A model generated the notes under the pieces. It was not told the origin of the DNA, did not search any database, and saw only the letters and a list, made by a program, of their open reading frames with translations. DNA of 64,000 nucleotides from the NCBI GenBank assembly GCA_948146395.1, contig OX411543.1, positions 31,205,058-31,269,057 on the forward strand, in the 5' to 3' direction. Every line of letters starts with the position of its first letter. Position 1 is the stretch's first letter. The translations under genes and the position numbers were made by a program. This stretch comes from Fragum whitleyi. Taxonomy: Eukaryota; Mollusca; Bivalvia; Cardiida; Cardiidae. Shown here one piece after another: positions 33,401-43,990 of the stretch.

Positions 33401-33704
33401 GACCAGCACGATTAGCTCAGTTGGTAGAGCACCGGACTTCAAAACCATTGAAGTTCGACCGCGTGGGTTCGGTTCCCGGGCCGGTACACTAACAAAAACT
33501 ACTTGTCTTTCGGATGAGACGTTAAACCGAGGCCCCGTGAGACGGTGCTTTACACCGAGCACGTTAATGAACCATGGCGGATCTCAGCAGTAGATTCGTC
33601 ATGTATCCTTGCACTATCCCCCGTAACAACTAACCGTCTTCTGGGGGCGTCGCTCATATGGGTATATGCAACGGTAGAGACAATAAATAAACGGAAATAC
33701 ACTT
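33401..33704 (+). mobile_element. tRNA-derived SINE, full length
   Basis: The tRNA-like head has an A box (TTAGCTCAGTTGGTAGAGC) and a B box (GTGGGTTCGGTTCCCGG), internal pol III promoter elements. The conserved body follows: CTTTCGGATGAGACGTTAAACCGAGG, then GTATCCTTGCACTATCCCCC and TAAATAAACGG. Target duplication TTTAACCTATAC at 33389 and 33705. The head is not a functional tRNA, because the anticodon arm is replaced by an ACTTCAAAACCATTGAAGT hairpin. Which named metazoan SINE superfamily the body belongs to cannot be settled here. Confidence 0.85.
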
Positions 33705-33716
33705 TTTAACCTATAC

Positions 33717-35728
33717 CTAAATATTTCTCATCCTGCAGAGTTATAAAATTGAATAACGACATAAGTGTCAACCACGGAAGTGGTTTTGGCTTCAGATATG
33801 ATCAAAATGAATCTCTCAGGTTATGGTTCAAAATACTATTAATAAGTTAACAAATCATAACTTTAAACAATGAGTACAGTTCAGGACTGACTGATATTCA
33901 TAGGTGTTTCTTTGGTTGGTACTCAAAGACCTTTTCATCCTCTGAGAAAGAACAAAGATAGATAAAAAAAAAGTTAAAACAAATACAACAAATTTACTTG
34001 AAATAAGCTTAAACATGATAACAATTATTTTTGTAAAAACAAACACCATTGGATATAGGTTGAAGACAGTTTTAGATAGGATTAAATCGTTCTCTCCATT
34101 TATGTTTTATTAATAAATGTACATATTTCAAGTGTGTAAAAGAAATTTTCACAGAGTAACAACTCATATTCTAACAAATATTTTTCTAACAGGATTTTCC
34201 CAATCTTTCCCTTTCTTTGAATTTGCATTGAAAGGGCTTGGTTCACTAACTGCCAAAATTCGCCCAACTTTGAAAACGACCCATCTTTTTATGATAACTA
34301 GTTTAACATCTGTTTTATCCATAAAAGGTTTTGTTTTTTCAATGACGTCAAAATTTAAGCTGAAAAATAGCTTTTTTAAACCCTAGTGTAATGCGTTAAA
34401 TTGGCGCGTTTTTCGACGTCGTCTAAAAGACGTTACGTTATCGCGATACCCGTATTTCACCTAATACTAGTAAACGCTCCCGACGTTATGCAAAACTTCA
34501 CAAGGACACTTTTTTATACCATTTTCTTTTCTTAACTCTAATGACTTTAGTAATTTAGGTTGGCTTTGGTACCAAATACTCTCAAACTGCTACCCAGAAC
34601 GATATTATCGATTGAAAGATGTGGGCTCCCAAACGTTTTTCTTTTTAACTATTAGCGCTATGAAATTATGACAATATACAGTAGCAATATATTTACAAAA
34701 GAATTCAATTTTTTTCTTGCAAATCATCGCTCTAAATATTGGATACCTCCGTTCATTTTTTTTAAGCTTTCAAGATGCAAATTGTACCAGTAGCAAAAGC
34801 AGAGGAAAAAAATTAGATGACCGCAAGTTGCGGACGAGTTAAAGATTCAAAAATACAAAACGACTAACCATTACCTTTTCACAGATGAAATTTTAAAATC
34901 CTGTTTTAAATCCTCAACATATATGACACACAAATTCACCTACTACCCGGGGAACTTTGTGTCGCTGTGAAATCACAGCACGCCCATTGTCGAGAATGCC
35001 AGGTCATCTAGTATCGGCATCCTTTGAAGCCCCCGGCAAGAATTTTGCCCAGTGACGTCATTTTCTTGCGTTTTTACTTGGAAGAGTCCCGACTTTGCTT
35101 TTATTTTTGGACCCGGATTTAATTTTATACAGATTGATTGAAGAAATATTTCAGAAACAACGTGAAGAAATGAGAAATTGTTCACGTTTGATTTCAGTTA
35201 CATTGTTTAAGTTATTAAAAAAAAGAAAGAAAAAAAATATGAATGCGATATTTCATGTTATTCGACAACGTCATGTACTACGGGAATTATTTTATCTTGT
35301 AAAAACCTTGTGACTGTTTTACACTTTCTCATTTTGTGATTCCGAATAACAGACAATTTAGAACCCACTTCGTTACAGCAGTCGTACGATCCTTTGAAGA
35401 TGAATAAGAGGGTCCCGGGAATGATTACATGGAATGGGGCGTTTATAAGGGGGGGGCGCGTTTTTAAGTGAAATATGGTGATATGTTTACCAAGTTTTTT
35501 TTAAAACCGTTTTCAAATTCATGCTAATAATTAATCCGAAAATAATGATTAGCAGGCAATAGCAGGTATGCATTCATTTTTAGATATCAAGCTATAGTTG
35601 ATTCATTTCAGTCAGGACTTTATTTCAGATAAAAGTTTAATTAATCGTATAACATGTATATTTCATTTAAATAATGATATATTCGTAAAAGTTTACTTCT
35701 AATAAAGAAAGTGCTTCAGTAAGACAAG
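33717..35728. other. Unassigned AT-rich stretch
   Basis: No gene, RNA or repeat that I can name. Several short open frames on both strands lack recognisable domains. Confidence 0.4.
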
Positions 35729-35764
35729 ATGAAACGGAGTTCCACTTATGGCGCAAAGCAAACG
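35729..35764 (+). CDS. Possible first coding exon of an unknown gene (weak)
   Basis: ATGAAACGG... encodes MKRSSTYGAKQT and runs straight into a good donor consensus, ACG|GTGAGTAA. No downstream exon with a matching phase was recognised and there is no promoter evidence, so this may be chance. Confidence 0.15.
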
Positions 35765-35982
35765 GTGAGTAATAATCAAGTAACGTTATAGTACTTAACG
35801 TTTGCCGGCCGTAATACGTGAAACGAAGGAAAAGTGAAAGATTTAATGGGCGGTTAACGGAAATTTATCAAGACAATTCCTCCCTCCCCCCCTTTTTTTT
35901 AAAAATCATTTTTACATTCATAGCTTCTCTTTTCTAATTGAATTCAATATATAATTCTAGAATGCCATCAGGTTCGTTCACC

Positions 35983-36006
35983 ATCAGTACTTTCAGTGCT
36001 TTGATT
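35983..36006 (+). repeat. Dispersed hairpin motif, copy 3
   Basis: ATCAGTACTTTCAGTGCTT followed by TGATT. The upstream ~30 bp (CTAGAATGCCATCAGG..CGTTCACC) also resembles the sequence before copy 1. Confidence 0.6.
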
Positions 36007-36198
36007 TGTTTACATTCTAAGGGCCATACATTTAGCGCATTTATATTGAAACTTGTTCAGTTGTTAGTCAAAATGATAAATCCCTCTGAAAGAGCAAAAG
36101 TCATCTGAAAATACAAACGTAGGGACATGAAAATGTGGCTCACCCGTGATGAACAATGATCAAAATACTTATTGTGTCAGGAAGGGGACTCAATTAGA

Positions 36199-36475
36199 TT
36201 GATTGATTGAATGGAGTTTAACGCCGCTTTCAACATTATTTCAGTTATATCGCGGCGGCTGGAGCACCTAACAATGGATTCCTGGTATTTCTCTTACCAG
36301 TACAACCATCACATTCTTTCCTAGCCTCCAGCTGCTATCTCACATAGGTCTACGATTATCGACCCATTGGTGAAAGACAAATAGTCGGAAAGAATGAGTG
36401 CCGCCGTCGGGGATCGAACCCGGGACCTCTAGATTGACAGTCCGACGCGCTACCAACTGCGCTATGACGGCGGCT
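36199..36475 (-). mobile_element. tRNA-derived SINE, second family, full length
   Basis: On the minus strand: a tRNA-like head (CATAGCGCAGTTGGTAGCG, GGGTTCGATCCCCGACGGCGGC), body CACCAATGGGTCGATAATCG and GTGCTCCAGCCGCCGCGATA, then GGCGTTAAACTCC and a (CAAT)n tail. The 12-bp target duplication GACTCAATTAGA lies at 36187-36198 and 36476-36487. Layout and tail resemble the mollusc-wide V-SINE known as RUDI; not verified. Confidence 0.88.
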
Positions 36476-36771
36476 GACTCAATTAGAAAATGAGAATATT
36501 TGAACAGAAAAGGGAAACAAAAATCAGGATTTATGAGAAATATTTAACACTCACGGTTGTACGGCGTATTGGAATGTGGATTTCCAAGAATGTCACATGC
36601 GTGCAAAGTAATGACTTAGCTTGACCAGAATTTTTACTTAGGTGAACTATATTCAAATAAGAACTCACCCGAAAGTATGCTTTTTAACTCTTCTTTTATT
36701 TCAACCCTGATTTTGTATCGTAATATTTTTTTAAAAAAGAAGATTACTAGAATATCTGTGCTTTGCTAGCT

Positions 36772-36795
36772 GTCAGTACTTTCAGTACTTTGATT
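36772..36795 (+). repeat. Dispersed hairpin motif, copy 4
   Basis: GTCAGTACTTTCAGTACTT followed by TGATT. Confidence 0.6.
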
Positions 36796-37235
36796 TATTC
36801 ACAGTCATTGGTGTCAAAATTTAGAACTAAAAGGAAGACGGAGTCAAAGCCTTGAATATACAATAATGCAATAATGTGCTTTTAAGGCTATACAGCGATT
36901 TTATCTTTTTATTTAAACAAACAAACAAACAAAAAATGTTCAAATCATGAAATATGCCGATCGGTTACCGCAACGTCTCGCTGCAAAATATGATTGGCTG
37001 AAAACCTACATGTCTTCTATGGGTGGACGTCATTTCTCTATATTTTTGTTGAAACTTTAAAAAAATCGATAAAAAAAATCGAGAAGTCAGAGCAAATTTA
37101 TTGAATGTGCATAAATATAGATTTAATAGACACTTACAATAATAATATTCCACTAGCCTATCGATTTTCTCAGAAACGTATTGTTAATTGATTAAGCAAA
37201 TTTAATTTGAATTTTCCGAGTATGACCGTTTTTAT

Positions 37236-37358
37236 CTGAGGTGCGAATTTTAGGATTAAGAATTTTAAGATTAATTTGAATCGCGCGAGATAGGCCCCTA
37301 TCCTGATTAAAAATCCTAAGATATATTTAACATCTTAATCTAAAAAAACGCACCTCAG
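37236..37358. mobile_element. Short palindromic MITE (123 bp)
   Basis: CTGAGGTGCGAATTTTAGGATTAAG ... CTTAATCTAAAAAAACGCACCTCAG; TIRs fold over most of the element. Confidence 0.75.
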
Positions 37359-37800
37359 CCGTCGTTCAGCCTAACAAAACGGTGAATCAGTTTTTCATTC
37401 ATGAAACACCGGGCGCACGAAAGCGCACGTGCAAGCAGTGTATAATCAATAAATATTGGCATCGTTTTTTATCCTGAATGCATGGCAGGCTATCCAGAAT
37501 AATGGTCTTCAGATGGAAAATATGACTTTCATGAGTGGAGGTCATTTTTATGCATGGGTCGTTGACTGAACCGATTGAAAACTTTGTAAATCATTTCTCT
37601 TCTAAAACAAACTGATGGATTTCAACCAATTTTTACTAGAATAATTATTAGGTTTTCTTTTTTATCATACTTCAAAAATATTTCTTTTCAGCGTAAAACT
37701 AGGGTGGGTCTAAAACGCAGACAATATAGAATATATAGTAACGCAGACAATATAAAACAAAGAAGGATATTTGACTGGGGTCTAAAACGCAGACAATATA

Positions 37801-38618
37801 TACTTAGTTCAAAAAGTTTAGCAACACTTGATAGTATTCTCTAAATATTTTTTCTGAAGAAGATACATGTATATTCTAGTCGAATGAAGCAAAACATTGA
37901 GTTCAATCTCTAAGCAATAGATTTATGCTTTTGTGTTGTTCCAAAGTCGGCCCTACAATCACAAAACATAGCCAAAAACGGCGGGTGGGGCAGATTTAAA
38001 AAATCACAGTCTGTCATTCTTTGTCCAGCTTTTGGCTTTGCCTTTCAATGTAACGCAATCTGGAGTGACTAGCATTTAAGCAAGCGTTATCTTTGGTAAT
38101 TGGCTGTCTTTCATACCAAAACGAATCTTTTGAATGTGAACGTTTGATTGACGTTACGTGATTGACGTCTCCCAAATTTCTGAATCTATAAGTGACGTGG
38201 CAGATTTCAAATTGATGTAATCATTGGGATGCTCATGACCCACATTTTTCGTCTTTTACATTATTGGCGTCTTAGAAAATTGATAATACAGAAATGCCGT
38301 TAGGTGATCATCCTCCATCTATAGCCCTGTCACTGTTCTCTTTGAGGATTTGAGCGGCTTTCTTTGAATTTTAGTACTCATCCAAGGTGAGGAAAAGCGA
38401 AAACTTCAGACTGACTTTAGGTTGCAAATTGGAACTATCGACGTAAAACGCATCAAACCTCACGTTACGCTTTGAATGGCGATCTGTAATGTAAACTTTC
38501 TTGATTCGGATAGCCAATCGATAAGCTCATCGCTCAGGCACCAATTCATTAAATTAATATTAAAGCAGTCTATTTTACAATACAACTAAAAGTGTTGCAA
38601 AACTTTTTTGACTATGTA
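37801..38618. mobile_element. Mariner/Tc1-like non-autonomous element (818 bp)
   Basis: The TIRs TACTTAGTTCAAAAAGTTTAGCAACACTT / AAGTGTTGCAAAACTTTTTTGACTATGTA are flanked by TA on both sides (37799-37800, 38619-38620), as expected for this superfamily. The interior has no intact transposase frame. Flanking GTCTAAAACGCAGACAATATA words occur at 37711 and 37780. Confidence 0.7.
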
Positions 38619-39196
38619 TAGATAAAGAAGGATTATATCCTTATGCAGACGATATAGACGAATGGGTGATAATATCATATATTATAACAGGTGAATGGTT
38701 ATAGTCGCTAGATTTTAATTAGGTTTTTTTTGTCTTATTTTTTTGTCTTCTTTTAGTTGATTTAGTGATAATGAGTAGATTTCAACCATTAGCAAAAAAT
38801 TTTGTTGTACTTGTTTTTTTTTCCGAAAAATTGTGATACTTTCAACTATATATGTTATCCTTATAAACTTCTGGTTATATTATTTAAAAGAAGTTGAATC
38901 AGGGTCGCAAAACAAGAAATAGAAATAGATATGCTGTTTGATAAGGCCTACTTCATGACTGAATACGAAATTTAAATGATTAATAACTCTTCGCAGGACA
39001 GTGCAAATCTTTGAAAATGAGTAAAGCAATGCTGCAACATTGATAAACATTGGTAAACATGGATGCGCTTCCTTTTACAAGCATTTGAATTTCAAGCCTG
39101 TGGAGCGACTCAAGTCATTAATGGTTTCTAGTTTTATTTTACTGTTTGAATTTCATATTGTTAGTCTTTGAAATATATTTATATACAATGTATTTG

Positions 39197-39415
39197 CAAA
39201 TATTTGCATATTTCAGTTGTTATTACAGATATCTTCAAGAAACTTGGCCACTTGGTCTTGTGATATTCACCACAAGAGCTATCCAGTCTGTTAAAAGAGA
39301 TAACTCTGGAAACCTTTTGTAAGAGTTATGTTCTATTTTGACTTCGAAATTTTGCATTATCTAACACATGCAGCCGAGCGTTGCACACTTAGGCGTCACT
39401 CTTGTTTTCTAAGCT
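39197..39415 (+). repeat. 3' end of the 6812-type element
   Basis: AGTCTGTTAAAAGAGATAACTCTGG, GCCGAGCGTTGCACACTTAGGCGTCACTCTTGTTTT parallels 7009-7090. 39416-39610 includes GACCTTGTCACATGACCTTGAC (reverse of the TCAAGGTCATGTGACAAGG core). Confidence 0.5.
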
Positions 39416-39879
39416 TTGACCTCAATAGATAACCTTGAACATATCACATGACTATGATGCATATTAATTATAATCTATAATGCTTAACATTTGCATTGTT
39501 TCTTAAATAGGCCTGAAATAAATGTCAATGTAAAGCATTTTGCTCAAGTTTTTCTGAAGTTTGATCGTAACAATAACCTTGACCTTGTCACATGACCTTG
39601 ACATCAGCAGACGCATATCACTGAGATCTATTATCACGCTCAATATGATCTTTGTTCCTTAAATAGGTGTCAATGGCAATGTCAAGTTTGGTATACACAG
39701 CCAAAGATGAATGAATATTTGTATCATCTTTGTCTGTCCTTACGTGGGGTTATTAGAAAATTCATGAAATTTCATCTCAATGAAAAAACTATATGTGATA
39801 CAAATTCTAAATCAAGATATATTAAGAATGAGGTTTTGCGAAAAGATTTAGAAAATGCTTATGAATAGCTGTTATTACA

Positions 39880-40165
39880 CTCAACATGAGGGCCTGTATT
39901 GCCCCACTGGCTTTAACATCTTTAGACTTTCACTAAATAAAGCATACTTTGCATGAAAACAACACTTTCATAAAATTTAAGACCAATTTTATAATCATTT
40001 ACTGGGTTTGACCCACATTGCACCAAAATACTCAATCACCGTGAACCTGCATCCCTTTACCCATCTTATTACAACATTAGGTTCAGGAGGAGATGCCTTC
40101 CAAAGATTTCGGGCCCTGCCACACCCATATATTATATGGGTTAATCAAAATTTTGCAAACAATTT
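39880..40165 (-). repeat. 3' fragment of the 8493 pearl-like family
   Basis: Reverse complement of TTTAATAAGATGGGTAAAGG, GGTTCACGGTGATTGAGTATTTTGGTGCAATG and the CTTTATTTAGTGAAAGTCTAAAGATGTTAAAGCCAGTGG end, matching 9695-9890. Confidence 0.65.
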
Positions 40166-40167
40166 TT

Positions 40168-40866
40168 AACAAGAGGGCAATAGTGGCCCTAAATCGCTCA
40201 CCTGAATGAACTGTCTTAAATTTTTAAAAGTAGGTTAAGAAAAAGAACGATGAATGAATGTCACTCAGCTAAACCATGCTTTTGCTTGTATACAGCAAGA
40301 GATTCCTTTTTTTTACATTTTTCAGGTTGACTGACAAGGTCTTTCTGGTTTGACTCCGTGACCTAGTTTTTGACCCAATTTCAGACTCTTTCAAAATTGA
40401 ACCAATTCAATCGTTCTGATCAAATTTCAGGTTGATCGTGCAAAAAAATGTGGCCTCTCGAGTGCATTCAAAGTTTTTTAAGATTTGACCCTGTGACCTA
40501 GTTTTTGACCCAAGTATACCAATTTCGAACTCATCCGAGATTTTATCAAGACAATCATTCTGACCAAATTTCAGGTTGATCGGGCAAAAAATGTGGCCTC
40601 TACAATGCAAACAAGGTTTGTCTAAGATTTTACCCTTTGACCTAGTTTTTGACTGAGATTTCAACAAGACAACCAATCTGACCAAATTTCAGGTTGATCT
40701 GGCAAAAAATGTGGCCTCTAGAGTGCATACAAAGTTTTTCTAAGCTTTGACTCTGTGACCTAGTTTTTGTCTCCAGTTGACCCAATTTCGAACACGTCCG
40801 AGAATTTATCAAGACTATCATTCTGACCAATTTTCAGGTTTATCAGGCAAAAAATATGGCCTCTTG
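40168..40866 (-). mobile_element. Pearl-like element 3' part, AGCTCACCT family
   Basis: Minus strand: ~115-147 bp monomers with GATCAACCTGAAATTTGGTC and AAAAACTAGGTCACAGGGTC. The tail has arm CAGGTGAGCGATTTAGGGC, then stem-loop AGGGC-CACTATT-GCCCT and terminal CTTGTT. The 5' half is missing, replaced at 40866 by the coding-like block. Confidence 0.75.
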
Positions 40867-40990
40867 TGGGAAATAAGACAGCATTGGTCAATAAAGGAGA
40901 AAAATGATAAGGAATGGTACGTGCTTGTAGATTCAGGAAAGAGCAAGAAGCTATATCCTTACCATGTTGCGCAGATCACGCAGTATATCT
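40865..40990 (+). pseudogene. Unrecognised coding-like fragment
   Basis: The plus-strand frame reads LWEIRQHWSIKEKNDKEWYV followed by LVDSGKSKKLYPYHVAQIT. Composition (W, Y, K, H spread evenly) and codon use look protein-like, unlike the flanking monomers. It ends at (AT)n before the MITE at 40999. It may be an exon piece carried by a transposon or an unrelated gene fragment; I do not recognise the family. Confidence 0.35.
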
Positions 40991-40998
40991 ATATATAT

Positions 40999-41256
40999 GT
41001 GACCCATCACGCGAAAAGGGGCCTTCTGGGTAGTGCGTGATATGTCGACCCTAGTCAGACTGCGCGAATTGCGCAGACTGACTATGGTCGAAACTTTTCA
41101 CACTGCTTTTTTGCTAATCTAGAATGTATAATTTACCTTCCACTGAAAGAATTTTTGAAATGCGACCTCTGGTTGATCTATGCTGGACCCAATCCCATGT
41201 TTCAGATATTCATTGTACAGAGTTCCCAGATGGTCCCGTTTCGCATGACGGGTCAC
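40999..41256. mobile_element. MITE with ~35-bp TIRs (258 bp)
   Basis: GTGACCCATCACGCGAAAAGG.GCC.TCTGGG on the left is inverted on the right (CCCAGATGGTCCCGTTTCGCATGACGGGTCAC). A second internal inverted repeat sits at 41053-41083 (AGTCAGACTGCGC / GCGCAGACTGACT). Flanks are AT-rich; duplication unclear. Confidence 0.8.
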
Positions 41257-41289
41257 TTATGATAAGCTTGAGATTACTAGTTCTACAAG

Positions 41290-41520
41290 CCGTCGTCATA
41301 GCGGCAGTTTGTAGCGCAACGGACAATCATTCAAAGCGTCGTCCTTTCCGACAGTTGGCTCCCAACCGGATGTTCGGATAATCGTGATCAGGCTATGTGG
41401 GATAGCATTTGGAAGCTATGAACGGGTAAAATGGTAGTACTGATGTGAGAAATCTATGAATCCATTAATGATCCAGCCGCCGGGATACATGAAAGATTGT
41501 TGAGAGTGACGTTAAACCTT
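41290..41520 (+). mobile_element. Old SINE copy (second family), diverged
   Basis: CGTCATAGCGGCAGTTTGTAGCGCAACGGAC, CGGATAATCGTGATCAGGCTATGTGGGATAGC and GATCCAGCCGCCGGGATA...GTGACGTTAAACC follow the 47185 copy in order with many substitutions. 41521-41904 is unassigned. Confidence 0.65.
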
Positions 41521-41904
41521 AGTAAAATATACGAACTAGTTTCATAAGAATTTCAAAAACCAAAATATAAATGTTGCAGTAGTTGATACAGCCGAGACAA
41601 GAACAACTACAACAGCTCAAATGGTCGTTATGCAAATCGTTATAACCTTGTAACAAATTAACGTTTTTACCCAGCGTGTGCCTAACGCGTTAAAAAAAGA
41701 AATACCGAAAAACGACTAAGTCTGTAAAACGTCGGCAAACGCATTTGCCAGTTCACGACGTTCTTGTAGCGTGTTCGTAGAGAGTTTGACCTTGTGAGTA
41801 ACGTGAAGTTTATTAACGCGGATTTAAACGCGTGCGAGTTAGACGTTTCGTTGTGTAATCGTTCAATTGGTTCATGTAAAAGAAATGAGGGAAAGGCGGA
41901 AAGA

Positions 41905-42352
41905 AAATACAGTTAAACTTGTATTAAGCGACCACTAACGGGCCCACGAACGAGCATTCGTATAAGAAAATTGTCGCTACACATAGGGCCAACTTATTTC
42001 TAGCCCGAAAGGGTCCCGATTTTGATGTTTTTCAGCCGGGCCACAATTTGAAACCCGGTCCTGTGTTCCGGCTGACAAGATGCTAAAAACTGTTTTCAAA
42101 TTATACCCGTTTTTGTAAGCATGTGCACGCGCAAAGCGGGTTATAATTAGAAAACGGTTTGTAGCATCTTGTCAACCGGAACACAGGGCCGGGTTTCAAA
42201 TTGTGGCCCGGCTGAAAAACAACCAAATCGGGCCCTGCCCGGGGGAGAAATAAGTTGGCCCATAGTTTCCAAAAAGAAACATGCTTTTTTGACATACATG
42301 TTATTGCGAAAATCTGGGTAATCCTATGTTCGGTCTATATTTGGGGAAATAA
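41905..42352. repeat. Pogo/Tigger-like terminal sequence split by a MITE
   Basis: ACAGTTAAACTTGTATTAAGCGACC has the look of a pogo-type TIR. The matching right end was not found. The MITE at 41986 interrupts it. Confidence 0.3.
41986..42261. mobile_element. Near-perfect palindromic MITE with 3-bp duplication (276 bp)
   Basis: ~125-bp TIRs: GGGCCAACTTATTTCT...TTTTTCAGCCGGGCCACAATTTG...GACAAGATGCTA repeated inverted. ATA duplicates at 41983-41985 and 42262-42264. The 3-bp target and GGGCC terminus suggest a PIF/Harbinger-derived MITE. Confidence 0.85.
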
Positions 42353-42506
42353 ATTATTACAGTCATTTTGTGTTTTGGGAGATTGCATGTGCGTGAGGAG
42401 TTAGTTTACAATTGATGGGATCAAATTTGTTTCCATTTTATTAATGCAACTTGTCACTTAAAGGTGGATCCAGCATTACGACAAACCGAGGGGTCAACGC
42501 AATATC

Positions 42507-42542
42507 ATTGTAAGTGCCTGTAATTTTATAGGCACTTACAAT
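42507..42542. repeat. Perfect 13-bp hairpin
   Basis: ATTGTAAGTGCCT / AGGCACTTACAAT with a 10-nt loop, just upstream of the SINE head at 42568. Confidence 0.85.
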
Positions 42543-42567
42543 ACTATTGTACCGATCCATCGAAACC

Positions 42568-42716
42568 CTTGTCAGTCCGATAAGCTCAGTCGCAAGAGCA
42601 TCCGACTTCAAAACAATTGAAGTTCGATGTCGTGGGTTCGATTCCCGGGCGAGCAAACTAACAAACTCACTGTCTTTCGGATTAGACGTTCAACCGAGGC
42701 CCCGTGTGTGTGGGTA
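42568..42716 (+). mobile_element. 5' part of a tRNA-derived SINE (33401 family)
   Basis: Head ATAAGCTCAGTCGCAAGAGC...GTGGGTTCGATTCCCGG with the same CTTCAAAACAATTGAAG hairpin, then CTTTCGGATTAGACGTTCAACCGAGGCC. Stops after GCCCCGTGTGTGTGGGTAG, so it is 3' truncated. 42717-43751 is unassigned except C- and G-runs near 43375 and 43620. Confidence 0.75.
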
Positions 42717-43751
42717 GTTAGTAAGGTAAATTATATTGTATGGAATATGTATAAGTTTCATACAAATGATGCTGTTGTACTTTCGTATATTTATTTCATT
42801 ATTTTAAAGATATAAATGTGTGTTTTGGTAATATTTTATCGAATCATTGAAAGAATATGTGGTATACTTTTAATGATCCCTAAAATTCAATTTATTCTTT
42901 TTTAATTTGCTGATCAATGCAAACACACGTTTTGTCAATACAGAATGAATATTATATTATAATTTATTTTGAACAATAATGATTTATAAATAATCGATAA
43001 TAAAGTAGTTTTGCCATAAAATGAGATTTGGGCGAAGTTAAACGTTTGGCCGAGATGACCGGTCATCTGTGTGGGTGCTATGCATCTCTACCTATCTGTT
43101 TTACAACCTAGAAGAAAGCACCATTAGGCTTACTCAAGTATCATTGGCGAAACTTTTAGACAGTACCTTTTTACATGAATTTTAAAGTTAGCATCCGGCT
43201 GGGGATATTACTTCTGATTATCCCTCTTTAATAATGTACGACGGAAAACTCCTATTCAGCCTTGATAATTTTTTTTTTTACATAAAAAGTACGGGGGTTC
43301 GAGTTTTTACGCCGGCACGCAAAAATCGCCAATTTGGAACAGTTCATAACTCTCTCTTGTTAGTTTGTTTTTTACCCCCCCCCCATATAATTACATTGTA
43401 AGTATCACATGTTGTAGTATTTCTAACGGAAACATCCGCCGACAAGCGGGAATCTCAAAAGCATGGTTCACGAGCTGAACTCTTCTTTGATAGTGACAAG
43501 TGGAAGATACACTGTTTGTGGTAGTTGCAGTCAAATTGAAAATGAATGATGTAAGCTGTTAGACCTATATCATTATTTTATATTTTTCAACAAGGCCCTT
43601 GATGTCTACTGATTAAGGAGGGGGGGGGGGTGTCAGGCTAGAAACTGACACTTTTTCGTGGCAGTATTCAACTAAAACTGTAATAATGGAAAAAAAAAAA
43701 CCCAGTTAATACCAATTCATTTAATTCTGAAGTATTTTTAGAGGAAAAGCT

Positions 43752-43841
43752 GTGCCCGACATGGGACTCGAACCCAAGACCCCCGGAACACTAGCATGGC
43801 GCTCTACCAACTGAGCTCTACCAACTGAGCTAACCGGGCAC
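43752..43841 (-). pseudogene. tRNA-like sequence, copy 1 (with 14-bp internal duplication)
   Basis: Minus strand: acceptor arms GTGCCCG/CGGGCAC, A box TTAGCTCAGTTGGTAGAG, B box GGGTTCGAGTCCC. CAGTTGGTAGAGCT is duplicated, enlarging the D-arm region. The anticodon arm does not pair, so a functional tRNA is unlikely; a SINE head or tRNA pseudogene fits. Confidence 0.6.
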
Positions 43842-43990
43842 CTGGTTACTCAATGGTCTACCCATTATAGAACACTACACTCCTCCCCCTTTTAACCAAT
43901 TGGAGCCGGTCCCATACCGCTCCCAAATGGCCAAACCCAGCATTCTCCATTTACTTCTGACACCAATGAAGTATCTTTAGAGGAAAAGTT

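Larger units (their letters stand above)
37016..39134 (+). mobile_element. Pearl-like element broken by two later insertions
   Basis: Pieces at 37016-37085, 37475-37690 and 39066-39134 match monomers and tail of the 27464 family (GTCATTTCTCTATAT, GATGGATTTCAACCAA, TTTCAAGCCTGTGGAGCGACTC). The DNA between them includes the MITE at 37236 and the mariner-like element at 37801. The head was not found. Confidence 0.6.

Noticed and set aside
33401..33486. tRNA gene
   Set aside because: A and B boxes are present but the anticodon arm is replaced by an unrelated hairpin and a SINE body follows; it is a SINE head.
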